Shown in pieces: positions 1 to 7,539 of a DNA stretch of 64,000 bases; the stretch's first letter is position 1; each line of letters starts with the position of its first letter. The notes beneath the pieces are model-generated. The model saw only the letters and a list, made by a program, of their open reading frames with translations. It ran no database searches and was not told the origin of the DNA. The DNA comes from Thiomicrorhabdus lithotrophica (GTDB lineage Bacteria > Pseudomonadota > Gammaproteobacteria > Thiomicrospirales > Thiomicrospiraceae). The stretch covers positions 1,240,001 through 1,304,000 of the forward strand of contig NZ_CP102381.1 of the NCBI RefSeq assembly GCF_029201445.1, written 5' to 3'. The position numbers and the translations under genes are program-made.

Positions 1-30
1 GTTTTTTTGCTTTAAAACAATATAAGCTCC

Positions 31-312
31 TTAATCAAGCCCTTTGATCAAAGAAAAACTTCCTTTTAAATACAGGTCTTTAACTTCGTCAGGAATCTCT
101 GCATTCCAAGTCAAACCGTCTTCATTATTCATAACCATCCATTCATCAAAAGAAATTTCATGACTTTCTTCACTTTCTGGGTTAAAGATAGTCATATAGA
201 CAAATTCACTTTCTTCTGGTTCGGATACTTCAATAAGAAATATCGCTGCACCTTCATATTGACCTTTGGTGACAAGATAAATACCAGGCTTAAAATCTTG
301 ATGAGTTTGCAT
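31..312 (-). CDS. small acidic protein of unknown function
   Basis: A 93-residue protein that I do not recognise. It is strongly acidic, with many Glu/Asp in the middle (residues about 28-65) and several aromatic residues, and has no signal peptide or membrane segment, so it is probably cytosolic. The start is supported by an AAAGGA Shine-Dalgarno sequence six bases before the ATG. It stands alone: the next gene on this strand ends more than 500 bases upstream of its start. Codon use looks like that of its neighbours. It is probably a real gene, function unknown. Confidence 0.6.
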   Translation of the reverse strand: MQTHQDFKPGIYLVTKGQYEGAAIFLIEVSEPEESEFVYMTIFNPESEESHEISFDEWMVMNNEDGLTWNAEIPDEVKDLYLKGSFSLIKGLD

Positions 313-567
313 GCTAAATCCTTTCTGTTAATTCTCTATGGAAGCCAAATGGTGAAAAACCATAACAGCGATGGTTGAGCATAATCATAAGTTAAATTAA
401 ACGTAAGTTTAAACTTTTAAGTTGAATATTTTTAGTACAAACACCGAAGCGTGTTTTATACGAATTACTGGATTTAATAAACTAAGCCTTAAATTGTGTA
501 ATTAATTACTGAATATAATTTTGACTATAAATCATGGTGTTAGAGCTTATTTATGGTTTTAAGGGGT

Positions 568-597
568 TTGATAAATGTTAATATATATTCGTATAAT
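568..597 (+). promoter_or_regulatory. sigma-70 type promoter, no known gene downstream
   Basis: TTGATA at 568-573 (one mismatch to consensus), an 18-base spacer, and a perfect TATAAT at 592-597, within a very AT-rich stretch. There is no annotated gene on the plus strand until relA at 4370, so if active it drives a small transcript. In such AT-rich DNA a chance match is possible. Confidence 0.5.
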
Positions 598-603
598 ATA
601 TAT

Positions 604-804
604 TATGTTAAATTGGTTAATGAATAAAAAGGTTCTGAATATGAATAAGCCCTACTTAGGCAAAAGATGAATTAAATATAAGATTTGTCTAAGTTGTGCG
701 ATTGCCAACTTAAAAAGAAATGATTGTTGTTTGATGAATTTAACAAAGGTTTGATTTGTTATTAATGAATAATCAAAAGTTACCAGGCCTGGTAACTTTT
801 GATT
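604..804 (+). ncRNA. candidate small RNA or leader-type transcript
   Basis: Inferred transcript beginning about seven bases after the -10 box at 592-597. It would carry AAAAAGG at 626-632, eight bases before an ATG at 641 that opens a nine-codon frame (MNKPYLGKR, stop at 668-670). A 10-bp stem (655-664 with 684-693, one G-U pair) overlaps the end of that frame. The 34-bp palindrome at 771-804 could fold as the 3' hairpin, although no long T-run follows it. I know of no family that matches; this rests only on the arrangement of signals. Confidence 0.3.
771..804. repeat. 34-bp perfect palindrome containing ACCAGGCCTGGT
   Basis: The core ACCAGGCCTGGT (782-793) is flanked by perfectly complementary arms; the left half is AATCAAAAGTTACCAGG. 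It lies just past the end of arsC and is the longest perfect palindrome of the dispersed family in this window. It may act as a transcript-end hairpin in both directions. Confidence 0.9.
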
Positions 805-843
805 CTTAGAATAAGTCTTTACTTGAATAGCAATTTAACGCAG

Positions 844-1197
844 TTACATAATCAGTAAAACATTTTCTGGTGGTCGACCCAAAATGACCTTATCACCAAT
901 CTTAATTATTGGCCTTTCGATTAACTTCGGGTTTTGTGCTAACACTTGAAACCATTCATCATCAGATTTGTTGTCGCTTTTACTTAATCCAAGTTCTTTG
1001 AATAAGCTTTCGCCCGTTCTGACTATTTCAAATGGTATTTTATTCATTAATTGACAGAGTTCTTTTAGGTCACTAATACTCGGTGGTGTTTCTAAGTATC
1101 GTACTTCAGTTACATCAAATCCATTTTCATTGAGGATTGATAACGCACTCCTACTTTTAGAGCATCTTGGATTGTGATAAATGGTAGCTGATTTCAT
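844..1197 (-). CDS. arsC: ArsC-family arsenate reductase (glutaredoxin type)
   Basis: A 117-residue thioredoxin-fold protein of the ArsC/Spx family. It has the HNPRCSKSR active-site loop with Cys12, plus Arg60, Arg95 (ERPI) and Arg108 (GRPPE), matching the catalytic cysteine and three arginines of the glutaredoxin-linked arsenate reductases. Members reduce arsenate to arsenite with glutathione and glutaredoxin, but many chromosomal copies have no proven arsenic role. There is no arsR or arsB nearby. It follows xseB with two bases between stop and start and is probably the last gene of the dusA-xseA-xseB-arsC unit. Family assignment is firm; the physiological role is not. Confidence 0.9.
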   Translation of the reverse strand: MKSATIYHNPRCSKSRSALSILNENGFDVTEVRYLETPPSISDLKELCQLMNKIPFEIVRTGESLFKELGLSKSDNKSDDEWFQVLAQNPKLIERPIIKIGDKVILGRPPENVLLIM

Positions 1198-1199
1198 TA

Positions 1200-1418
1200 T
1201 TAATCCTCAGTCTCAGCGCTAGTCTCAGTTTCTAGGCGTGTATTTAAAGCCGATTCAACGGCCTCTATTCTAGATTTACACAACTGGTAGGCTCTTGTTG
1301 CATCATCTACCATTGGAACTAACTCATCAATATCAACCTCACCACTATTTGCTAGTTTTTGAGCGATTTCTTGTAACTTTTGATAATTTTCTTTAAAACT
1401 TTCAGCTGATTGCGTCAT
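1200..1418 (-). CDS. xseB: exodeoxyribonuclease VII small subunit
   Basis: A 72-residue helical protein with the XseB pattern: a YQKLQEIAQKLANSGE segment, then a helix with RAYQLCKSRIEAVE. Several XseB chains bind XseA to form exonuclease VII, which degrades single-stranded DNA from both ends into short oligonucleotides during repair. Length is normal for the family (about 70-80). It sits 71 bases after the large-subunit gene, so both subunits should be made from one transcript. A GGAT sequence lies a few bases before the ATG. Confidence 0.93.
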   Translation of the reverse strand: MTQSAESFKENYQKLQEIAQKLANSGEVDIDELVPMVDDATRAYQLCKSRIEAVESALNTRLETETSAETED

Positions 1419-1489
1419 CTTTTATCCTTTGGTTCCATGCTGAAGATGTAGCTTAGTACACCTATTTAAAACATTGAATCTTGGTCTTG

Positions 1490-3106
1490 TTAATGTTTAA
1501 TTTTTTGATTTTTTGATACTTCTGCTTGAATGATTCCATCACTAAATTCTAGCTCGATTTCAGTGTGTTCTAAAGCCTGCTTTGCTGTGGTTATAGGCTT
1601 GCCATTCACATCTTTTACCATGCTAAATCCCCTATTTAACTGAGACTTAGGGCCTGAGCTGAGAATAAATGCTATGGACTGTATTATCTGTTGTTTTTGT
1701 GTGGCAACAGTGCGTTTGGCCTCTTGAGTAACCATTTCTTTTAACTGCCCTATTTCGCTTTCTACCAAGTTTAAATTACGTCTAACTTCAGAGCTAATCG
1801 TTTGATAAAGCGAATCAATATTATTGGCCACACGATTAATTTTATTTTCACTTAAACGTCTAATTTCAAAATTAATTGGCTCGACACTTTTTTGCCAGCG
1901 ATAAACACAACTCAAACTGTTTTGGGTGATTTCATGGTTTAACTTGTTAATTTTATGCGCTAAACGCTGTACTTGGATTCGGCTTGATTGCTCGATATTT
2001 ACCCAATTGCTTTGTGCATTCTGCGCCTGCTGAATAATTTGATTCTTGATAAAGCCAATTACTTTGCTTGGCGTATCAAAACGCGTGTGCGCAATTTCAT
2101 CTAGGATTGTATTATCACGCTCATGACCAATACCTGACAAAATGGGTAGCTCAATACTACATAGAGTTTCGGCAAGCGATTCAATATTAAGCATATTTAA
2201 ATCCAGCTTAGCTCCACCGCCACGAATGATAACCAGCGCATCAAAAGAGTTGGTTTGATGAAGTGAGCGAACAGCTGTAATAGCTGCTTGCATTTCACTT
2301 TCAACCCTTTCACCTTGAAAACTACTGTAGAAGTATTTAAATTCGCAGAGCTTATTCAGTTGTAACTGATCTGCATCAGCCCTAAAATCGCCTAAACCAG
2401 CGGCTTCAGGAGGGGCAATAACCGCAATCCTAAAATAATCGCTAGGCAAGCGATAATTCTTATTTAACTGATAGAGACCCTTTTTAATCAAGTTTTGTCG
2501 AATTTTAGCTAATTTTTGTTCAAGCTCTCCTAGCGTGTAGCTTGGATCTAAGTCTTGTATGGTAAAAGAAAAGCCATACTGCTCGTGAAAACTCACTTCT
2601 GCGAGGATTAAAACTTTTTGTCCGATGGATAATTCACTTCCAGTCTCTGTGGCAAAGCGCTGTAATAGTCTATCCGCCTGACTTTGCCAAATCATTGCCC
2701 TGCAACTTGCTACCACTTGGCCATTGTCACTGGTTTCAGTTAACTCGAGATAGATATGACCTCTACGTGTATTAATGTTCGCTATTTCAGCAACAATCCA
2801 AACGCCACCTGGAAAGCCTTGCCTTAAAGTGGCTTGCACTTTATTGAGAACAACTGAAAGCTTAGTGCCCTTTTGCTGTTCTTTGTTGCTGGGCTCAACA
2901 AAACCAACGGAATCAAGTCCAAGCGATAGAGATGAGTTTTCAGTATTATTTAGTAAGCTTGGACTTTGGGGTAACCATTTTTGAAACGAATCTATTTCAT
3001 TTTGTAAAGCTTCTGGTACATACCAACGTTTGCTAACAGCGTCCCAGCGCGCACCCAAAGCCTTAGCTTGATCTTTTTCTCTAAAAGGGACTTCTAAAAA
3101 GGTCAT
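1490..3106 (-). CDS. xseA: exodeoxyribonuclease VII large subunit with N-terminal DUF5710-like domain
   Basis: 538 residues, about 80 longer than usual. Residues 1-45 (VPFREKDQAKALGARWD..RWYVP) look like the DUF5710 domain found on primases and other DNA-handling proteins. A Ser/Asn-rich linker to residue 80 follows, then the OB-fold (81-185, GVWIVAEI) and the nuclease domain with an IIRGGG motif and a GHERDNTILDEIA segment, and a long helical region toward the C-terminus. It makes the catalytic subunit of exonuclease VII. The ATG overlaps the dusA stop by four bases (ATGA), so the extended N-terminus is the natural translationally coupled start. Confidence 0.92.
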   Translation of the reverse strand: MTFLEVPFREKDQAKALGARWDAVSKRWYVPEALQNEIDSFQKWLPQSPSLLNNTENSSLSLGLDSVGFVEPSNKEQQKGTKLSVVLNKVQATLRQGFPGGVWIVAEIANINTRRGHIYLELTETSDNGQVVASCRAMIWQSQADRLLQRFATETGSELSIGQKVLILAEVSFHEQYGFSFTIQDLDPSYTLGELEQKLAKIRQNLIKKGLYQLNKNYRLPSDYFRIAVIAPPEAAGLGDFRADADQLQLNKLCEFKYFYSSFQGERVESEMQAAITAVRSLHQTNSFDALVIIRGGGAKLDLNMLNIESLAETLCSIELPILSGIGHERDNTILDEIAHTRFDTPSKVIGFIKNQIIQQAQNAQSNWVNIEQSSRIQVQRLAHKINKLNHEITQNSLSCVYRWQKSVEPINFEIRRLSENKINRVANNIDSLYQTISSEVRRNLNLVESEIGQLKEMVTQEAKRTVATQKQQIIQSIAFILSSGPKSQLNRGFSMVKDVNGKPITTAKQALEHTEIELEFSDGIIQAEVSKNQKIKH

Positions 3107-4179
3107 ACCCTATCTTCCATTCTTTTGATTTCAGCACTAACCAGTTCGTAAGCTTGCTCAATAATTTCAATACCTGATGTCGATTTAAAAGCATTTTCCG
3201 ACATGTGACGACGCCAAATTCGTCCTCCTGGTAAGCCATGAAATAAACCAAGCATGTGACGGGACACTTGAATGAGTTTGCCGCCATTAGAAAGATGCGT
3301 CTCAATATAAGGGTACATGTTTTGCAAGACTTGCTCTCTTGTAATCACTGAAGGTTCAGCGCCATAATAAAGCTTATCAACTTCTGATAGCATATAAGGT
3401 TTTTCATAAGCCGTACGCCCGAGCATAACACCATCTACAGGTGGAAATTCTTGATAATTTTGAAAGTGCTCTAAAGCCTCTTCATGGCTTTTAATTCCGC
3501 CATTAATAGCAATATCTAAATTTGGAAATTCGGCCTTAATTCTGTGAACCCAGTCATATCTTAAAGGGGGTATTTCACGATTCTCTTTAGGAGATAAACC
3601 TTGCAACCAGGCTTTACGGGCATGAATAATCAAGCCATCAACACCAGCATTATCTAACCCTTTTACAAAATTATGCAAAGTCTCAAAATCTTCTTGCTCG
3701 TCAATTCCTATTCGAGTTTTTACGGTAACTGGAATATTAACCTTAGCTTTCATTGCAACGACATTTTCTGCGACAAGTTCAGGATGACCAAATAGACAAG
3801 CACCAATCATATTATTCTGCACACGATCGCTTGGGCAACCGACATTAAGATTTACTTCAGAATATCCCCACTCTTCACCAAGTTTAGCGCAAGTTGCTAA
3901 GTCTTTGGAATCGCTACCGCCTAACTGTAAAACAACAGGTACGTCTTCATCATTATGACCTAAAAACCTAGGAAGGTTATCTCCATAAATAATCGCGCCG
4001 GTTGTTACCATCTCTGAATATAACCAGGCCTGGCTAGTTAGCTGACGATGAAAATAGCGACAATGCTTATCTGTCCAATCCAGCATGGGCGCAACGCTAA
4101 AACCTACTGCGCTACTTGAATGAGTCCGATTTTTGATGATCGCCTCTTGAGATAGATTAGGGTAATTTATATCTGTCAA
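3103..4179 (-). CDS. dusA: tRNA-dihydrouridine synthase A
   Basis: 358 residues with a TIM-barrel flavoprotein domain. The opening APMLDWTD motif and the NVGCPSDRVQ loop with the catalytic Cys115 identify DusA, which reduces uridine at position 20/20a of tRNA D-loops with FMN and NADPH. It is the first gene of a minus-strand unit coupled to xseA by a four-base overlap, and is divergent from relA. Residues 49-53 (SQAWL) are encoded by a copy of the dispersed palindrome. Confidence 0.93.
   Translation of the reverse strand: MTDINYPNLSQEAIIKNRTHSSSAVGFSVAPMLDWTDKHCRYFHRQLTSQAWLYSEMVTTGAIIYGDNLPRFLGHNDEDVPVVLQLGGSDSKDLATCAKLGEEWGYSEVNLNVGCPSDRVQNNMIGACLFGHPELVAENVVAMKAKVNIPVTVKTRIGIDEQEDFETLHNFVKGLDNAGVDGLIIHARKAWLQGLSPKENREIPPLRYDWVHRIKAEFPNLDIAINGGIKSHEEALEHFQNYQEFPPVDGVMLGRTAYEKPYMLSEVDKLYYGAEPSVITREQVLQNMYPYIETHLSNGGKLIQVSRHMLGLFHGLPGGRIWRRHMSENAFKSTSGIEIIEQAYELVSAEIKRMEDRV
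4023..4034. repeat. palindrome copy ACCAGGCCTGGC inside dusA
   Basis: One mismatch to the core at the last base. On the coding strand it is read in the frame giving Gln-Ala-Trp (SQAWLY). Confidence 0.85.
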
Positions 4180-4369
4180 AATACACTCGGTTACATAATT
4201 GTTGGTATAAAAATAATGCCATATTATCGCATTGCAAAGCGTGATAAACCAGGCGCTTTATGACAACTTGTTTATCGATAAAATCTTTTAGTGAAAATAC
4301 CAATATTAAATTCTTAAAAATCGATAAAATAATCCGACTAATAAATTCTAAAAGATTATTCTCTTTGAA

Positions 4370-6526
4370 ATGAAAACCGTCCAGCAACTTTACGAAGATG
4401 TCTTTAAAGACTTTACTTTAACAGAAGCCCAGCAAGCCCGTTGCATGCAGGCTTGTGCAATGTCTTTGGAATCAGATAATCTGCCTGAAAAAGGCAGTGT
4501 TAGAAGTTATTTAGTAGCAGAAATTCTTGCCTGTCTTAAACTGGATCAAGAAACATTGATTGCTGCTCTGGTTAGTGATGCTAACTTGGAAGCAATATAC
4601 CCTATCGAAAACATTGTTGAGCTTTTTGGTCAATCAACTGCAAAACTTGTTAAAGGTGTTCGAAAACTCAATAAATTCAAAGACTTTGATGTAGATCGTA
4701 AACCTGATGATATTCAGAATGAGCGACTAAGACAAATGTTGCTAGCCATGACTTCTGATATCAGAATTATGATTATGAAGCTTGCCTACCGTGTTGCACG
4801 CTTAAGAGAACTAAAACATGAAAGTGAGCAAGTTCGTCATCAAATCGCCGCTGAAACTGAGCTTATTTTTTCACCTCTTGCAAACCGCTTAGGGATTGCT
4901 CAGTTGAAATGGGAATTAGAAGATCTTTCATTTCGCTACCTACATCCCGATGAGTACAAGGACATTGCAAAACAACTGCAATCGAAACGTTCTGAACGCG
5001 AAAATTACATTGGAATCGTTTTAGATACACTTGATGAAATGTTAAAAGCTCATAATATTTCAGCCAAAATCACTGGTCGCCCTAAACATATATACAGCAT
5101 CTGGAAAAAGATGAAGCGTAAGAACTTACCTATAGATGAGCTTTACGATCTTCGTGCTGTGCGTATTTATGTTGATAGCGTACAAATGTGCTACGAAACT
5201 TTAAGCTTAATCCATAGTCGCTGGAACTATGTTAGAGATGAGTTTGATGATTATATAACCACACCTAAAGAGAATGGTTACCAGTCAATACATACCGTGA
5301 TTATTGGCCCTCAAGGTCAAACCGTAGAGATTCAAATACGTACTCCAGAAATGCATCACAGTGCTGAATACGGTATCGCTGCCCACTGGCGTTACAAGGA
5401 GGGTGGAGATAGCCAGTTCGACGAGAACCTTGAGCGAAGTATTGCAAACATAAGGCAACTTTTAGAAAACTCTGAAGATCCTGAAATTTTCAAAGAAATC
5501 AGTACAGAGCTGCAGAGTAAGCATATCTATATCATGACACCTCAGAATGAGATCATTACTTTAAGACAAGGCGCTACCCCACTCGATTTTGCTTATCAAA
5601 TTCATACAGAGCTCGGTCATCGGTGCCGTGGTGCAAAAATCAATGGGCGAATTCAACCGCTAAGTCACGTTCTAAACACGGGTGATAAAGTTGAAGTTCT
5701 AACTATTAAAAACGGCGAACCTAGTCGTAACTGGCTGAATCCTAACCTTGGTTATTTAACTAGCAGCAGTGCTAGAAACAAGGTTAGAAATTGGTTTAAC
5801 AAGCAAAACAAAGTTGAAAATATCTCTACAGGTGAATCCTTATTTAATCGTGAAATCAAGCGCTTACATGCTGAAAGTGTTACTAGTTCTAAAATTGCTA
5901 AACGCTTTAAGTATGAAACGATTGAAACGTTTTTTGAAGATGTCGGTAAAGGTCGTATTAATGAACGCCAATTAACCAATGCCATTCAATCCGTACTCCG
6001 GCCTGAGCAAACACAGTCTAAGCAACAACGAACCTTTGGTTTTGATGCCTCTACTGATAAGCTAGAACAGGCTCAAGCCTATGTTATTGGGGCGGTACAC
6101 TTAACTACTCACTTAGCGCCCTGCTGCACTCCAAAACCGTTCGATGATATTGTAGGCTTTGTCACTCGCGGTCGCGGCGTAACCATTCATAAGCATGATT
6201 GTGCAAATATTTTAAACCTTTCGCATGATGATCAGCGACGCATTATTGAAGTTTCTTGGGACAAGAACCAGGCAGAAAAACCCTGCTTCAATGCAGAGCT
6301 ACAAGTCATTGCCTTTGACCGTAAAGGTCTTCTTAGAGATGTTATGTCAGCTTTGACGGATTTAGATATCAACTTAATAGCCTCTCAAACCAAAACCAAT
6401 ACCCAAGAGAATAGCGTAAACATGAGTCTGACTCTAGAGCTCGATTACGCAACCAATCTAGGTGACCTATTGGATTATATTGAGATGATTCCTAATATTG
6501 AATCAGTTTCAATTAAAACTGAGTAG
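4370..6526 (+). CDS. relA: (p)ppGpp synthetase RelA
   Basis: 718 residues with the long RelA/SpoT architecture: N-terminal pseudo-hydrolase, synthetase, TGS (IYIMTPQNEIITLRQGATPLDFAYQIH), zinc-finger/CC region (LAPCCTPKP...HDCANIL) and ACT (DRKGLLRDVMSALTDLDINL). The hydrolase segment reads LIAALVSDAN, so the HD metal motif is lost. The synthetase loop has EFDD at 291-294, the signature of monofunctional RelA rather than RxKD of bifunctional enzymes. It transfers pyrophosphate from ATP to GTP/GDP when uncharged tRNA stalls ribosomes. Monocistronic, divergent from dusA. A SpoT should exist elsewhere in the genome. Confidence 0.95.
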   Translation: MKTVQQLYEDVFKDFTLTEAQQARCMQACAMSLESDNLPEKGSVRSYLVAEILACLKLDQETLIAALVSDANLEAIYPIENIVELFGQSTAKLVKGVRKLNKFKDFDVDRKPDDIQNERLRQMLLAMTSDIRIMIMKLAYRVARLRELKHESEQVRHQIAAETELIFSPLANRLGIAQLKWELEDLSFRYLHPDEYKDIAKQLQSKRSERENYIGIVLDTLDEMLKAHNISAKITGRPKHIYSIWKKMKRKNLPIDELYDLRAVRIYVDSVQMCYETLSLIHSRWNYVRDEFDDYITTPKENGYQSIHTVIIGPQGQTVEIQIRTPEMHHSAEYGIAAHWRYKEGGDSQFDENLERSIANIRQLLENSEDPEIFKEISTELQSKHIYIMTPQNEIITLRQGATPLDFAYQIHTELGHRCRGAKINGRIQPLSHVLNTGDKVEVLTIKNGEPSRNWLNPNLGYLTSSSARNKVRNWFNKQNKVENISTGESLFNREIKRLHAESVTSSKIAKRFKYETIETFFEDVGKGRINERQLTNAIQSVLRPEQTQSKQQRTFGFDASTDKLEQAQAYVIGAVHLTTHLAPCCTPKPFDDIVGFVTRGRGVTIHKHDCANILNLSHDDQRRIIEVSWDKNQAEKPCFNAELQVIAFDRKGLLRDVMSALTDLDINLIASQTKTNTQENSVNMSLTLELDYATNLGDLLDYIEMIPNIESVSIKTE

Positions 6527-6580
6527 ATCGCATGCTTTTAAGCGTGATTTAGTTTACTTAGTTAATATACCTTTGTTATG

Positions 6581-6602
6581 AACTTACCAGGCCTGGTAAG
6601 TT
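6581..6602. repeat. 22-bp perfect palindrome containing ACCAGGCCTGGT
   Basis: Core at 6586-6597 with arms extending to AACTT/AAGTT. It lies 55 bases after the relA stop, in the gap between relA and the convergent tRNA cluster. Confidence 0.9.
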
Positions 6603-6705
6603 TTAAAAATCATAAAATTTGAACATAACTCGTCCATAAGTTCCTACACAAGGTTCTACACTATAAATCTAAGCAAATAATGAAATTAGAACAGAAAAGA
6701 TAGAC

Positions 6706-6742
6706 AATAAAAAACCCGCGAATGACAAGTCATTGCGGGTTT
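6706..6742 (-). terminator. rho-independent terminator of the tRNA cluster
   Basis: On the minus strand the stem AACCCGC/GCGGGTT encloses a second ATGAC/GTCAT stem and is followed by a T-rich run (TTTTTTATT). It starts eight bases beyond the CCA end of the last tRNA. It could also stop relA transcripts from the other side. Confidence 0.85.
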
Positions 6743-6749
6743 ATTTATA

Positions 6750-6825
6750 TGGCGTCCCGTAGGGGAGTCGAACCCCTGTTACAGCCGTGAAAGGGCCGTG
6801 TCCTAGGCCTCTAGACGAACGGGAC
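6750..6825 (-). tRNA. tRNA-Glu (anticodon TTC), copy 2
   Basis: A 76-base tRNA with encoded CCA. The acceptor stem GTCCCGT/ACGGGAC, TTC anticodon in CCTTTCACGG and GGTTCGACTCC T-loop are all present. It is identical to the other tRNA-Glu at 7011-7086 and is last in the four-tRNA cluster. Confidence 0.97.
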
Positions 6826-6931
6826 AGATTGTTGCTATATCCGAAGATTTAGCGAGTTCTAATTTACTCCTAAGAGCAGATTAAAGTCTGTTGATGATTG
6901 TATTAGCCTAGGTCATCAACACACTAGAAAA

Positions 6932-7006
6932 TGGAGCGGGAAACGAGGATCGAACTCGCGACCCCAACCTTGGCAAGGTTGTGCTCTACCGCTGAGCTAT
7001 TCCCGC
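6932..7006 (-). tRNA. tRNA-Gly (anticodon GCC)
   Basis: A 75-base tRNA with encoded CCA; acceptor GCGGGAA, anticodon loop CTTGCCAAG, T-loop GTTCGATCC. It sits between the two tRNA-Glu copies. The spacer to the downstream tRNA-Glu holds an 8-bp inverted repeat (GTTGATGA at 6890-6897 with TCATCAAC at 6913-6920), probably a processing hairpin. Confidence 0.97.
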
Positions 7007-7010
7007 AAAT

Positions 7011-7086
7011 TGGCGTCCCGTAGGGGAGTCGAACCCCTGTTACAGCCGTGAAAGGGCCGTGTCCTAGGCCTCTAGACGAACGGGAC
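7011..7086 (-). tRNA. tRNA-Glu (anticodon TTC), copy 1
   Basis: A 76-base tRNA with encoded CCA, identical to the copy at 6750-6825. It lies only four bases upstream of tRNA-Gly, so the two are cut from one precursor. Confidence 0.97.
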
Positions 7087-7175
7087 ACACATGTTGATAA
7101 AAATCTAAATTTTTATCGGTATTGCCATCAGTTTTCAAACCCGGCCTAGTGGGTTTCCAATGGACTATATCAACG

Positions 7176-7251
7176 TGGTGGAGCTAAGCGGGATCGAACC
7201 GCTGACCTCAACACTGCCAGTGTTGCGCTCTCCCAGCTGAGCTATAGCCCC
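7176..7251 (-). tRNA. tRNA-Ala (anticodon GGC)
   Basis: A 76-base tRNA with encoded CCA; acceptor GGGGCTA pairs with TAGCTCC (one G-T pair), anticodon loop CTGGCAG. It is first in the cluster, 18 bases after the -10 box. The 89-base spacer to tRNA-Glu contains two hairpins (around 7095-7116 and 7137-7156). Confidence 0.97.
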
Positions 7252-7269
7252 TCGAGCTGATGGGTGCGT

Positions 7270-7297
7270 ATTATATAGAGTTGCGCCCTTTCGTCAA
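7270..7297 (-). promoter_or_regulatory. strong promoter of the tRNA cluster
   Basis: On the minus strand TTGACG (7297-7292), a 16-base spacer, then a perfect TATAAT (7275-7270), followed by a GC-rich discriminator (ACGCACCC). Such discriminators are typical of stable-RNA promoters under ppGpp/DksA control; the control is inferred, the boxes are seen. Confidence 0.88.
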
Positions 7298-7463
7298 GTA
7301 TAAAATGTAAAAAAGATGACTCTTTTTTGAAATCAAACGTGGCTACGCTTTTTATAGACTGTAACTAGTTGTTAGTTAATATGATTGTATGCTGAAAATA
7401 CAAAATATAAGTTTGTTAAATTAGACGCAGAGTCTGTTAAAAATTATTTTTTTACAAAAATAA

Positions 7464-7501
7464 AACAAAAAAACCGCTAAAGCTTTTATTCTCTAACGGT
7501 T
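7464..7501 (-). terminator. rho-independent terminator of gltX
   Basis: On the minus strand AACCGTTAGAG pairs with CTTTAGCGGTT (with G-U pairs) and is followed by a run of seven T. It lies about 40 bases after the gltX stop and ahead of the tRNA promoter. Confidence 0.8.
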
Positions 7502-7539
7502 ATTTCAATAGAACATTTTCTTTAAAAAATGATTAAAAC

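Larger units (their letters stand above)
313..843. other. 531-base intergenic region
   Basis: No long open frame. Contents: a short hairpin (AACCAT/ATGGTT, 358-376) upstream of the small acidic gene; a good plus-strand promoter (568-597); a nine-codon frame with its own ribosome site (641-670); a 10-bp stem-loop (655-693); and a perfect 34-bp palindrome (771-804). Together these suggest a short plus-strand transcript, listed separately. Confidence 0.6.

Noticed and set aside
844-1418. Arsenic-resistance operon
   Set aside because: Only arsC is present, linked to exonuclease VII genes; there is no arsR, arsB or acr3.
4370-6526. Bifunctional SpoT instead of RelA
   Set aside because: The hydrolase HD residues are missing and the synthetase loop is EFDD, both typical of monofunctional RelA.
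6805-7070. Extra AGGCCT sites as palindrome copies
   Set aside because: These lie in the D-arm of the two tRNA-Glu genes (AGGCCTAG context) and are dictated by tRNA structure.
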